A stretch of DNA of 64,000 nucleotides from Rostratula benghalensis. Taxonomy: Eukaryota; Chordata; Aves; Charadriiformes; Rostratulidae. A model generated the notes under the pieces. That model was not told the DNA's origin. It was given only the letters and a program-made list of their open reading frames with translations, and did not search any database. The number at the start of each line of letters is the position of its first letter. Within the stretch, counting starts at the first letter, position 1. Of the stretch, positions 1-8,735 are shown one piece after another. The translations under genes were made by a program, and so were the position numbers. Location of the stretch: positions 4,922,157-4,986,156 of the forward strand of contig VXAI01000021.1 of NCBI GenBank assembly GCA_013399305.1. The letters run 5' to 3'.

Positions 1-2452
1 TCCATCCTCAGCACTCCTTTCAAAGGAAATACAAAGGAAAGACCAGCACCTTGTTTAGGAAATTGGGTGGGGAGAGGTGCTGATGGCATTACCCACCTTT
101 CCTCTCCTCAAATATACCAGTTAAGAAGGAAGATGGAATAGGGAGCCCTCTTCCCATGCATGCAACCAAATCCTACTTGTATATTCAGTTTAGGTAGCTC
201 CCCTGCCTCAAACCCTGCATGTGCATTTTCTTTTTTTCCCCCTCTACCTACCAATATATACCATAATCATCTGCCGTGCTGGATGTCACAAGGCACAATT
301 CCTTCACATTTCTTGATTAAATCAATCTCAAAGTTCTATTTAATTGAATAAATACACTTTATTCCGACTTCCTGACTTAAGGCACTCATCAGAAAACATT
401 ACTCTCATCTGGAAATTAGGTCTCATTTCCTGGAGTTTGCATCATGAAGGAAACAGTCCATGTCTTTCGCAGCCCCATGGACTAGAAGACAGGCAGCCCA
501 GCCTTCAGTGCGTGTCACGGCTGTCGATGCCACTGCTCAGCACTCTTTGTAGCAGAGCTGCCTGCAAAGTTAGGAAATATTCCTATAGAAAATGGACTAT
601 CCTTTATTCTCTGGCTATTGTTAAGCTTTGGAGAAGCCAGCCCTGGGCAATTTTCCTTATGTTTCCCCTGTTTTATGACCAAGCCCCTGAGCTACTGGTT
701 GGTTGCCAGGAATAAGTGTTACCAAGAAGTGTTACTCCAGAGTGCTCAGTCACACAGCACTGAGTGCCTGTGGCAAAAAATAGCTTTATGTAGATTGCAT
801 GAGTTACTGAGGGGAAACTGAATTCCCTGAGGTTCTTGTAGGAGGGAGAAAAAAGCCTTTTTTTGTCCAACTATGTCATACTCCTGCAGTCATGCCAAAG
901 CACTATGGTGTGCTGCTCCTGCTTTTCAGAGGCCTTTAAATTAATTGTTTTTCTCTGAGAACAAGATAGCTGAAATATATGGTGATTAATGACATGGCAG
1001 GAGGCTTCTTCTCCCTGCAGGTCCAGCCTTTATGAGCAACAATGAAGAGGCTATTAACATGGGGTACTGACATTTCTTCCTGAGACCTGACAGGTCCAGA
1101 AACTTTTTATTTTCTCACTCTATGCATTTTTTCCATTAGCATAAACTGTCATCTGTAATTGAGACTATCACTTTGAAATGTGGGAATAATGCCGAAGTGT
1201 ATGTAATTTAACTAATTTAGAGCCTGCTCATCCCCCTTGACTAAGCAGGCAACATTTTTAGTAATTCTACCCAGTCCTTTCCAGTCAGCAGTGCTTTGCT
1301 ACAAAAAAAAAGACAAAGCTCCATCACTTAAGCAGCAAGGCAGAGGAAGGATGGTGAAGACTGTGTTGCTTACTTCAGCCTGGGCTTGGCCTGTTGTTGT
1401 TAGTGGTGATGGAGGTCTGCCCTTTTTAAAGCATGCCAGACCAGCAACAGTGCAGATGGCTGATGCTCCATCTTTGTGTGGCACAGTGGCAGCAGCACAA
1501 AAACTTTTTTGGTGATTTTTAAAATGTTGTTGCATAGTGTGGGGTTTGTGTCTAGTGAATTGGAGGTGGGATTTGGCAGTTTAATACACCTATTGCTGTA
1601 GGCAACTGAGTCTGATTTGGCTGTATCTGATGTTGATAGAACGCCAAGCATTTCCTACACCATGTACAAAAGAACAGGACAGTTAAATTGCTGAACCAAC
1701 ATTTTTTTGTGAATTTATTACCACTCTGGTATTTATGAGCCAACCGATTTTTCTTTATAAGCCCTCTACAGGGTGCAGACTTTATAAAGTAACTTTAGAT
1801 TTCAAAGAAGCAGTCTTCTCACTCAAGTTCTGCTCTGGCTACATAAATGTTGTTTGCTACTAATTCATTAGGAAGAGCTTGAAGGTAACTCACATACATT
1901 AATCTAGAAATACCTTGTAATTTTGAGACTAGAAAAGGCAGAAATCTTGGGCAGATAAGGAGCTTAGCTTTGTCTTCAAGGCTTGATCATGTTAAAAAAA
2001 ATAAAATGCTTGGTTTAGATGTCACAAAAATTATTGAGATGCTTCTGAAATACTTTTTTTTTTTTTTTTTGCTTTTACTCTTTCATGTTGAATGTGAAAT
2101 GGCTCCTGTTATTAGGAGTTATCTTTTGTCAATATATGTCAAATATGTCTCTCAACTCACCAAGACTTTTTGCCAGACATACATGATAATGGCTTGTTTG
2201 CTGTTTAAACAGCAAACTGATGAGGTGATCATTACTTTACTGTCACTAATTAAGTAATTACTTCACCTGGAAAATATGTTGCTTATTTTCTCTGACTTGT
2301 TTTTTCAAATGGGATGAATTTACACCTTGAATTTACTTCTGAAAGCCTGGTTGACAGTAAATTTGAAAGTATTGGTCCCTTTTTACATACCTAATTTCCA
2401 ATCTTGTTCTGTGATTTAACCAGAGAATCAGTCTGCTAAACAAATCGTTTTA
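1..2452. other. non-coding flank, nothing recognisable
   Basis: Unique AT-rich sequence with no recognisable gene. The longest open frames (344-715 on the plus strand, 1299-1535 on the minus strand) are not protein-like and overlap each other on opposite strands. It contains a T tract at 2054-2070. If a leftward gene ends near 3.7 kb, this is intergenic sequence beyond its 3' end; that is inference. Confidence 0.6.
2054..2070. repeat. T homopolymer (17)
   Basis: An uninterrupted run of 17 T. It is a simple low-complexity tract with no visible element attached to it. Confidence 0.95.
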
Positions 2453-2705
2453 AACTGAAAGAGGGGAGATTAGATGCCAGAAAGAAATTCTTTACTGTGA
2501 GGGTGGTGAGGCACTGGCACAGGTTGCTCAGAGAAGTTGTGGATGTCCCATCCCTGGAAGTGTTTAAGACCAGGCTGTATAAGCAACCAGGCTGTTGCTG
2601 TTTGAGCAACTGGGTCTAGTAGGAGGCATCCCTGCCAATGGCAGGGGGGTGGGAACTTGATGATCTTTAAGGTCCATTCCAACCTGAACTCTGATACTGT
2701 GGGTG
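2453..2705 (+). mobile_element. CR1 LINE, 3' fragment
   Basis: A truncated copy of the chicken-repeat-1 non-LTR retrotransposon, the dominant LINE of birds. Visible landmarks in order are a gaggggagattaga-type block, 'ttctttactgtgagggtggtga', 'cactggcacaggttgctcagag', 'ccatccctggaagtgtttaa', and the end 'gatgatctttaaggtccatt' near 2660. As is usual for CR1, only the 3' part is present and there is no poly-A tail. The antisense open frame over it (2470-2877) is a by-product and not a gene. The copy is clearly decayed relative to the family pattern. Subfamily cannot be assigned by eye. Confidence 0.92.
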
Positions 2706-3167
2706 AGCTTCGATGACTAGTCTTCAGAATCCCTTGTACAAAAAGCCCTTTTAGGAAAAGAAAAGTGAACAGGTACTCTAGCATTTTAGAAGTGTAAGGA
2801 GTTAGGAACATTTTGGCTAAATGCTGAAAAACACCCAATGTGTTTAGAGAAGTGCTGAAATTCCTTGACCTCCTCAAAATACTGCAGACAGTTTTTCACT
2901 CCTGTGCCATTCCAGATCCTCTAATCAAGAAAACATAAGCCTGATATTTGCACACACAGGCTAGGAAGGAAGGATATAAAAAACACCGCAGGTTCTCATT
3001 GAGAATTGAAAATATAGCAGTTCCTGTGACCTGTGGGATGCTGGAGGAGTGATGCTGTATATGCTGTGTTTGGTTGCCTATGGCTCCTGAGTCTGATTGG
3101 CGAGACAGCTTACTTGTTCTTGTACTCCACTGGGCAGCAAAATGTTGAACGTAGGAGAAATCATACA
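2706..3167. other. spacer between two CR1 copies
   Basis: About 460 bases of sequence between two CR1 fragments in the same direction. I recognise nothing in it. An antisense frame of 115 codons (2896-3243) runs into the next CR1 and does not look like a real protein. Confidence 0.5.
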
Positions 3168-3437
3168 TGATTAGAATGAGAGGGAATGGCCTCAAGCTAC
3201 AACAGGGTAGGTTTAGGCTGAACATTAGGAAAGAATTTTTCACAGAAAGGGTGGTCAGGGTGGTCAGACCCTGGAATAGGCTGCCCAGGGAGGGAGTTGA
3301 GTCCCCATCCCTGAATGTGTTTAAGAATCATTTAGATGGGGTGTTGGGAGATTTGGTGCAGGGGAGAAATTTGTAGAGTAGTGCTGATGGTTAAACTCGA
3401 TGATGCCAAGGGTCTTTTCCAACATGAATGATTCTAT
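3168..3437 (+). mobile_element. CR1 LINE, 3' fragment
   Basis: A second CR1 tail in the same direction as the copy at 2453. Landmarks are 'aatggcctcaagctacaaca', 'ggtttaggctgaacattagg', 'ggaataggctgcccagg', 'gagtccccatccctgaatg', and the end 'aactcgatgatgccaagggt' followed by a gattctat-type terminus near 3430. The end differs from the copy at 2453 (aactcgatgat rather than aacttgatgat, and a gattctat repeat), so the two are probably different CR1 subfamilies inserted independently and not a local duplication. Confidence 0.9.
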
Positions 3438-4150
3438 AAATCCCCAATTCCTTTTAAGTAGGCGTATGGTTTTCTGAGACACTCAAGTCACTTGATACTG
3501 GGCAGAAATTTATGCTTTTGAACACAAATCACTGTTCCCAAAGCCAAACGCCTCAATCCTCCAGGTTGTCCCCGGGTGCTAGGCGTGCCTGAGGCACACA
3601 GGGAGGAGAATAGTCCCACTACCAGAAAGAAAGCTGTGGCTACACCGAGCTGGTCTGAGGCTCAGAGATGCAAAGGGGCTTGGAGGCCTAGGCTTTTATT
3701 ATGACACATTTATTTGTGTTGTGCAGTCATTTTGCAATATTGGCAAAGGCTGGCAGAGAAGGGGAAGCACTGAGTGTCCAGCAGAGTGTGATTAGCATTT
3801 TCAGAGCTCGGCTTGCCAGATGCCAGTGTTGCAAGCATTTGGTTTAAATTGTAGTCTGGACCATTGGTTGGAAATCCTGGGAAGTCTGTCTCATAGCAAT
3901 TGCAGAATAGCTTAGGGATAGGCCCCACTGCTGTGTTTGAAATGTCACATCTTCTCCCTGCCCATACTAGCAAGGGGACATTTCTGAAGTGTATCCTTCT
4001 TACAGATCTGGAAACAGCCATATACCTCAGCAATGCTGGATTTTCATACTTTGGCACCTACTAAATAAATCAAGGGTAATGGGGCAATCAGAAATTATAC
4101 AGTCATAGTCACATGTGCACTTTGCTCAGATGGCCCCATTAGAGGCTTAC
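3438..4150. other. possible 3' end of a leftward transcript
   Basis: No certain gene. On the minus strand a frame of 115 codons (3710-4057) ends in TAA. Two polyadenylation hexamers AATAAA (plus-strand 'tttatt' at 3709-3714 and 3695-3700) lie at and just beyond that stop. A splice acceptor 'cttcccag' read on the minus strand would start a terminal exon at 3876 in a frame compatible with the candidate exon ending at 4151. This is a weak model: low-complexity AT-rich DNA gives such hexamers often. A short inverted repeat GTGCCTGAGGCAC (TFAP2-like core GCCTGAGGC) also occurs near 3584. Confidence 0.2.
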
Positions 4151-4255
4151 TTGCAAGCATCACCCTATGTTGGAAAGTGAGCATTAGAGCCCTGACAGCC
4201 CTGCGGTCTTCTTGTAATAGACTTTGGAGCAACTGAAGGTGACTTAAATAGGACC
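4151..4255 (-). CDS. candidate coding exon (unknown protein)
   Basis: A 105-base minus-strand block open in one frame (2 bases + 34 codons + 1 base). It follows a pyrimidine-rich acceptor (tttcttactgc...gtgtcag) and is followed by the donor GTAAGC. The peptide is leucine-rich and helix-like, with pieces such as SHLQLLQSLLQEDRRAVRAL. It would join the candidate exon 5580-5660 in frame, the split codon giving AGG. I do not recognise the family. Chance is a real alternative because the window contains many open frames of this length. No ATG start is implied; this would be an internal exon. Confidence 0.28.
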
Positions 4256-5579
4256 CTGACACCCAAATAATAATAAGCAGTAAGAAAAATTGTGACAAGT
4301 GAAGCTAGGCTAGAACCTGACAATATTCCCTAATTCCATAGCAAATTGTTTCACAAAGCAGCCTTTTGCTTACATTAAAAGTATGGAGACTTTAATACCA
4401 GAAGTTTCATTGAGTTTGATCTCTGATCAAACAAGAACTTTTCAATCCAAATTTGTGATTACAGAAGGTTATGATTCATATGTAAGAACAAAATATCTAT
4501 CTATAGAATTCTCTTTAGGCCACTCAGAAGCAGGGGCATGGGGGAACTTAGCAGAGGGCAGAATTTGTCAGAGATTTGGGAGAAGGCAAAATAATTGATA
4601 TCTCATAAGACTGGCTAAATTTAGAGGAAAAAAATTTCAAATATTTCTAAAGACCTATAAAATAGTTTAAATAATAGATGACTACATGTTACTGTGATTC
4701 CCACCCCCTCTACCCCAATACATTCAGGGTATGTAATAATTTTCTTAGAGTGCAAGTATTCTGAAAGAAAACATGGGGGAAGAATTGTTTAAAATTGGAA
4801 CTCAACACAAGTGCCTTGTTGTAGGCCAATAAGAAACGGAGAACAAATTCTCCATGAAACAACACAGTGAACTTCCTCCCATGTTACACTAGTAATATGC
4901 CCCAAAAGGTGGTGGTAGTGTAAACAAAGGATGCTGCATACAAACCACTGAAGGGCTATACATAGTTGTGTTATGTGGAGTAGCCGTACTCAGTTTTTTG
5001 ATGTGATCAAGTGCAAAGAATCCATCTTTGGCTTAACAAATAAATACCCCAGTGGAAGCTTATATCTTTTTAACTTGCAGTGGTTTTGAGGTGGCCTTCC
5101 ATGTCTGTCAGCAGTTTCTGCTGCACAGCAGTGCTGTTCAGCGCATCCCACGTGTGGCCAGAGACAGTTGCCCTGACAATTCACTGCTGACGAATCAGAC
5201 TGGTTGTCTAGGCAACTACCTTCAGCTCTAACTGGAAAAAGATGAGTTAAGACCAGTGTATTAAGACTGCCAGTCCACCAAGGGTGGTCTCATTACCTTT
5301 AAGGTTATTCTACTCTTTAGAGGCATGTGCTGTAATGACCCAGTCTGAGGACATAAGGGGGAATATGGCATCAACAAGAAATGACAGAAGATTTGCTGCA
5401 GTGAGGTGTTGTTGATTCCACAGTGCAGGGATGGAGGGGATGGGTCTGCTGCCTGGCAAGGACTCCAGATCCCCATAAGAGGATGCAGAAGGTGGAAAGG
5501 AAACATTGAGTGCCCTCTCATGCCCTGCAGATGTCTGGCATTTCACTAAATGATGTAAAATGTCAAACTCTTTCCTTAC
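4256..5579. other. intron-like sequence with an X-box
   Basis: No gene that I can support. It holds the X-box motif at 5203-5216. A minus-strand block at 5297-5344 has splice-like borders but does not fit the reading frame of its neighbours, so it is not called. The rest is unique AT-rich DNA. Confidence 0.4.
5203..5216. promoter_or_regulatory. X-box (RFX-type) motif outside a CpG island
   Basis: GTTGTCTAGGCAAC is an almost perfect inverted repeat and matches the RFX X-box pattern GTTNCCNNGGNAAC with one mismatch (T for C at position 5). A half site GTTGCC lies 36 bases upstream (5167-5172). RFX factors bind such sites in promoters and enhancers of cilium genes. Here the surrounding DNA is not CpG-rich, so it would be an intronic or distal site. 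The motif is seen; binding is inferred. Confidence 0.45.
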
Positions 5580-5660
5580 TGTTAAAATCTTTGGCCTGCG
5601 CAGAGCAACCTTTTATGAGGTCCAGCACAGACAGCACTTGGTAATTTAGTGGAAGGGAGA
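5580..5660 (-). CDS. candidate coding exon (unknown protein)
   Basis: An 81-base minus-strand block (2 bases + 26 codons + 1 base) with acceptor 'aactgttcctaaacag' and donor GTAAGG. An in-frame TAA just upstream of the acceptor means the frame can only be coding if spliced there. Codon use is balanced and vertebrate-like (CTG, GTG, GAC, GCC), and the peptide reads SLPLNYQVLSVLDLIKGC at its start, suggesting a helical domain. Its phases fit the candidate exon 6238-6503 upstream and 4151-4255 downstream. The family is not recognised and the exon may be a chance frame. Confidence 0.3.
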
Positions 5661-6237
5661 CTGTTTAGGAACAGTTGTGCCTGGCTGATGGGGGTGGTGC
5701 CAGCTATTTTTGAGGATTGCCAGAAAGAAAAAAAAGCGCTGTTTGTGGCTTTTTGACACAGATGCATGCAGCACCTTACTTATGTGCAGTGCTTTATTGC
5801 ACCAGTCTTGGGGTCATCCTGGTGTAAGGGAAGATGTCAGAGGGCAGAAATAGATTTCCTTGTTCTTCTTTGATATACATCTTCCAAAAGGTTTCACATA
5901 GCCTAGACGCTTCTAATACAGAGATGGCAGAATTGCTCATTCAGAATTACATGAAATCAGCTCTAATGTGAGATCCTCATTGCACACACATTTGAGTGCA
6001 TAACTGGGCAGCTGCTAAACAGCATGAACCAGGAGTGCTGAACATGGAAAATATACAGGGAATGAGTATGAGTATGACCTTTGGTAATTCTGGTTGGCTT
6101 TAAGATATCTATTTCAATGTGCTGAATTTAAAAAGCCAATCATTTCAGGCATTTGTGTAACTGATAAAAAAACATTACTTCCCTCTCCTGAAGCTATGGC
6201 TGTGATGAAGGTATCTTTTCCTAGAACTGTGCTTTAC
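5661..6237. other. intron-like sequence
   Basis: Nothing recognisable. A minus-strand 39-base block near 5779-5817 has a very good acceptor and a GTAAGG donor, but two of its frames stop inside and the third ends exactly on TAA, so it is not called as an exon. Confidence 0.4.
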
Positions 6238-6503
6238 CTGTGAGGATGCAGCTGTGAGGACTGCAGGTGGTATATACTGGGGAATTTAGGGGATGATGGT
6301 GTAAAACAGGTGCTGGGGCATGGAAGATGGATGAAGCTGGCAGGTTAAGGAGGGAAATACAGGAATATAGGTAAGTGAGAGCCAAAAAAGCATATCCAGC
6401 CTCCTCTGGCAAAAGTTTAAAACCAGCTTCCTCCCTCAGGGAGCTCCACACATAGACCACCTCCGTGGACTCAGATGTGCACTTCTTCCCCTCATGATCA
6501 TGG
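6238..6503 (-). CDS. candidate coding exon (unknown protein)
   Basis: A 266-base minus-strand block open over its full length in one frame (1 base + 88 codons + 1 base). It starts after a strong acceptor (ctcttgctttatttccag) and ends at donor GTAAAG. The first half is protein-like (for example STEVVYVWSSLREEAGFK); the second half is rich in His, Pro, Ser and Cys and less convincing. Its last base joins the exon 5580-5660 to give a GTC codon. I do not recognise a domain. The real exon might be shorter, because a second acceptor (aaattccccag) lies inside it near 6276. Confidence 0.27.
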
Positions 6504-8315
6504 CTGGAAATAAAGCAAGAGCCATTTTTTAAGAAGATGAGCTGGCTGTCGAGTGGAACTTAGAAGCTTCCATTATGTTTTGTTCCAGTTAAGTATGAAG
6601 TATTTGTCTGTATTAATGAGAGCTGCCAAATGTCTCTGTCTTCTACATTTGTGTTCAAAATCTGTGTGGCCACACAGACACTGTAGTGTGAATAGAAAGT
6701 AATAATAAAATAGAATAACATAATCTTTGGGAATAGAATATAATCAAAATGGTTTTGGTTTTGGTTTTCTAGTTGAGCAAAAACCATTGCTTCATTGCTT
6801 CTCTATAGTTTTCCTTGAAGTCTGCATATATGAGGGTTGCAGCTGTTATCATAACTACAAAACCTATCTGAAGCTGGTTTCCTCACAAAGCTGAATTTTA
6901 AGTGCTGGAGTATATAATATGAAATGTATCCACAGCTAACAACAGTAACAAATTACATGTGTCAACACAGACAGATGAAGCACATTTTGTACAAACGCAT
7001 AGAAATGGTCACCTGAGACAGTTTTTTCGGTGCTTCTACCAGAGCCATCAACAATCTTGACAGTTCTAGTGTCCTGCTGAAATTGAAATCTTTCCTGGGA
7101 ATAGATTAATTAATAATCTAATAATCTTGACAGAATGCCATCAAAACATCTTGTTTTGATTTATGTGGAATATAGAATGCAAGTCAAAACGAATCACTGG
7201 TGCTTGAAACAACACCCTTTGAATTTTTATATGTAATATTCTCAATTCTTCATTAAAATGAGTTCTTAGCAAAAAAACTTGGAATTTTTGACGTGGAAAA
7301 TTGTGCCCAGTTGATTCCAGCTCATAGTCTTCTTTCTTTTCTAACTTACATTTTAATCAAATATATCCACATTATATAAAACTTATTATTAAAATAGTGA
7401 TTATTGAAATTTGCAAAATCTCTGTATGAATCTACTATTGGCTCTGGATTGAAAGCCTTAAAATATATTGAGTATATTAGTTGATGCTGAAGATCAACAT
7501 AATATGTTTATCATATTTTGGGGGGAAAAAAACACCAAACAAAACACCTTTATCCTTTTCTTGATCACATCTACTGAAACTTTTGGAGGCCCTGCTTGTG
7601 AAAGTGCTACGCCTGAGGTGCTGAGAAAGACTTTTGTTCTGCTTACCACATACCTCAAACACTAACCTCATCATTTGTCTTTAGGAAGTCGTGCCCTGAC
7701 AGACCTTCTGATGTGTTGCTGATTACTTTGTCAGGAAAATGTAACCTGTTGTGGTGTAAGGGTCTCAGCACTACTGTAGCTCTGTGCTCTATTGCAGAAG
7801 GATTCATGGGGTCTGAAAGCAAAACAAATGGGATTCCTTTTTTGTGCAGTGTTGTGTTTATCTCATAATAGAACAGGTGTAGAGGAGTAGTGCAACTAAT
7901 ATTGGAAGAGGAAAGGAAGAATGGTAAAATCTAATAATGGGTTGGGAGGGAATGTGTGTGTAACATGCTAGAAAATAGCTGAGGACACAGTCACACTGGG
8001 TCTAGGTCTTTTGAAGTAAATCCTGGCAGTAAGATGCAGAGGTGGGTTGGGGCAGCAACAGCTTGCAAACCCAGCTTTTAGAGGTTTGGTTGAAGTGAAA
8101 TGCTGATGAGTGCTGGTTCAGACTCCCTTCGCTGTTTTAGAAATTTCCTCTCCTGTTGAACTTAAGGGATAAATGTTCCCTGAACTTGAGTAGCTGTGCT
8201 CAATGCCCAGTTTCAGTAAAGAGCTGGAAGTGTAATACAGGGGTCTGTCTGTCAGAATCTCCTATGTTTAACAATAAAAGATATTTCACATTTTGCAACC
8301 ATGCGTGTGCTATAC
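6504..8315. other. intron-like AT-rich sequence, weak exon hints
   Basis: No gene called. Two minus-strand blocks have splice-like borders and one open frame each: 7727-7812 (acceptor ttttgctttcag, donor GTAATC, 28 codons) and 7350-7443 (donor GTAAGT, 30 codons, very Asn/Tyr/Phe-rich). The second looks like AT-rich chance sequence, and the two are not in a compatible phase without forcing a secondary acceptor. A hexamer pattern GGTTTT repeats three times near 6750-6768. Confidence 0.3.
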
Positions 8316-8418
8316 AGACATGAAAAAATACTGGATTTTTCAAAAGCAAAAGTGAAAAAGCAAATGGTTTGGCTAATTCAATTGAGCCAAAGTCCATGGA
8401 AGAATATTGTTTATTCTC
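8316..8418 (-). CDS. weak candidate exon (unknown protein)
   Basis: A minus-strand block after the acceptor 'cctcacactcagcccag', open for 34 codons to a moderate donor GTATAG. The same frame stays open past that donor to a TGA just before 8200. It starts in phase 0, which matches the phase-0 end of the candidate exon 8604-8735. The peptide contains a hydrophobic stretch KPFAFSLLLLKNPVFFHV. The donor is not a strong one, so the right-hand boundary is uncertain. The family is not recognised. Confidence 0.17.
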
Positions 8419-8603
8419 CTGGGCTGAGTGTGAGGCATTTTGAGATGATTTGCCTTAGGCTTCTGAACAACAACTGCAGAAACACCTGATTAATAACATT
8501 TTTTTTTTAATCTCCATGAGAAATAGGAATTATTTATGGTAGCATTTAACTGTAACTATAACCAAAATTTATTCAACAGCTTTACAGCCTGTTTTAGACT
8601 TAC

Positions 8604-8735
8604 TTGATATGATATCTTTGCATCTGTAAATATCTCGGTCTGTTTCTGTGAACTGTGAAGCTCACATAGTGCTTCAAGACTTCTCGTAAGTGCAGCTATT
8701 ATATTTAAAATACCACTGTGGCTCATACAGGAGAT
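8604..8735 (-). CDS. candidate coding exon with strong splice sites
   Basis: A 132-base minus-strand block of 44 codons, open in one frame only and of phase 0 at both ends. Its acceptor is excellent (ctgccctgtctgcttgcag) and its donor is the consensus GTAAGT. The peptide starts ISCMSHSG, continues with a helix-like NIIAALTRSLEALCELH and ends DAKISYQ. Both other frames contain stops. On splice signals alone this is the best exon candidate in the window, though codon use is not strongly biased. I cannot assign a family. In the same frame an ATG lies just upstream of the acceptor, so an unspliced frame of 61 codons also exists. Confidence 0.33.

Noticed and set aside
2470..2877. 135-codon minus-strand frame
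   Set aside because: It is the antisense of a CR1 fragment and its flank.
5297..5344. 48-base minus-strand exon candidate with a strong acceptor (cccccttatgtcctcag)
   Set aside because: Its only open frame does not fit the phases of the neighbouring candidate exons 5580-5660 and 4151-4255, and the frame that would fit contains a stop.
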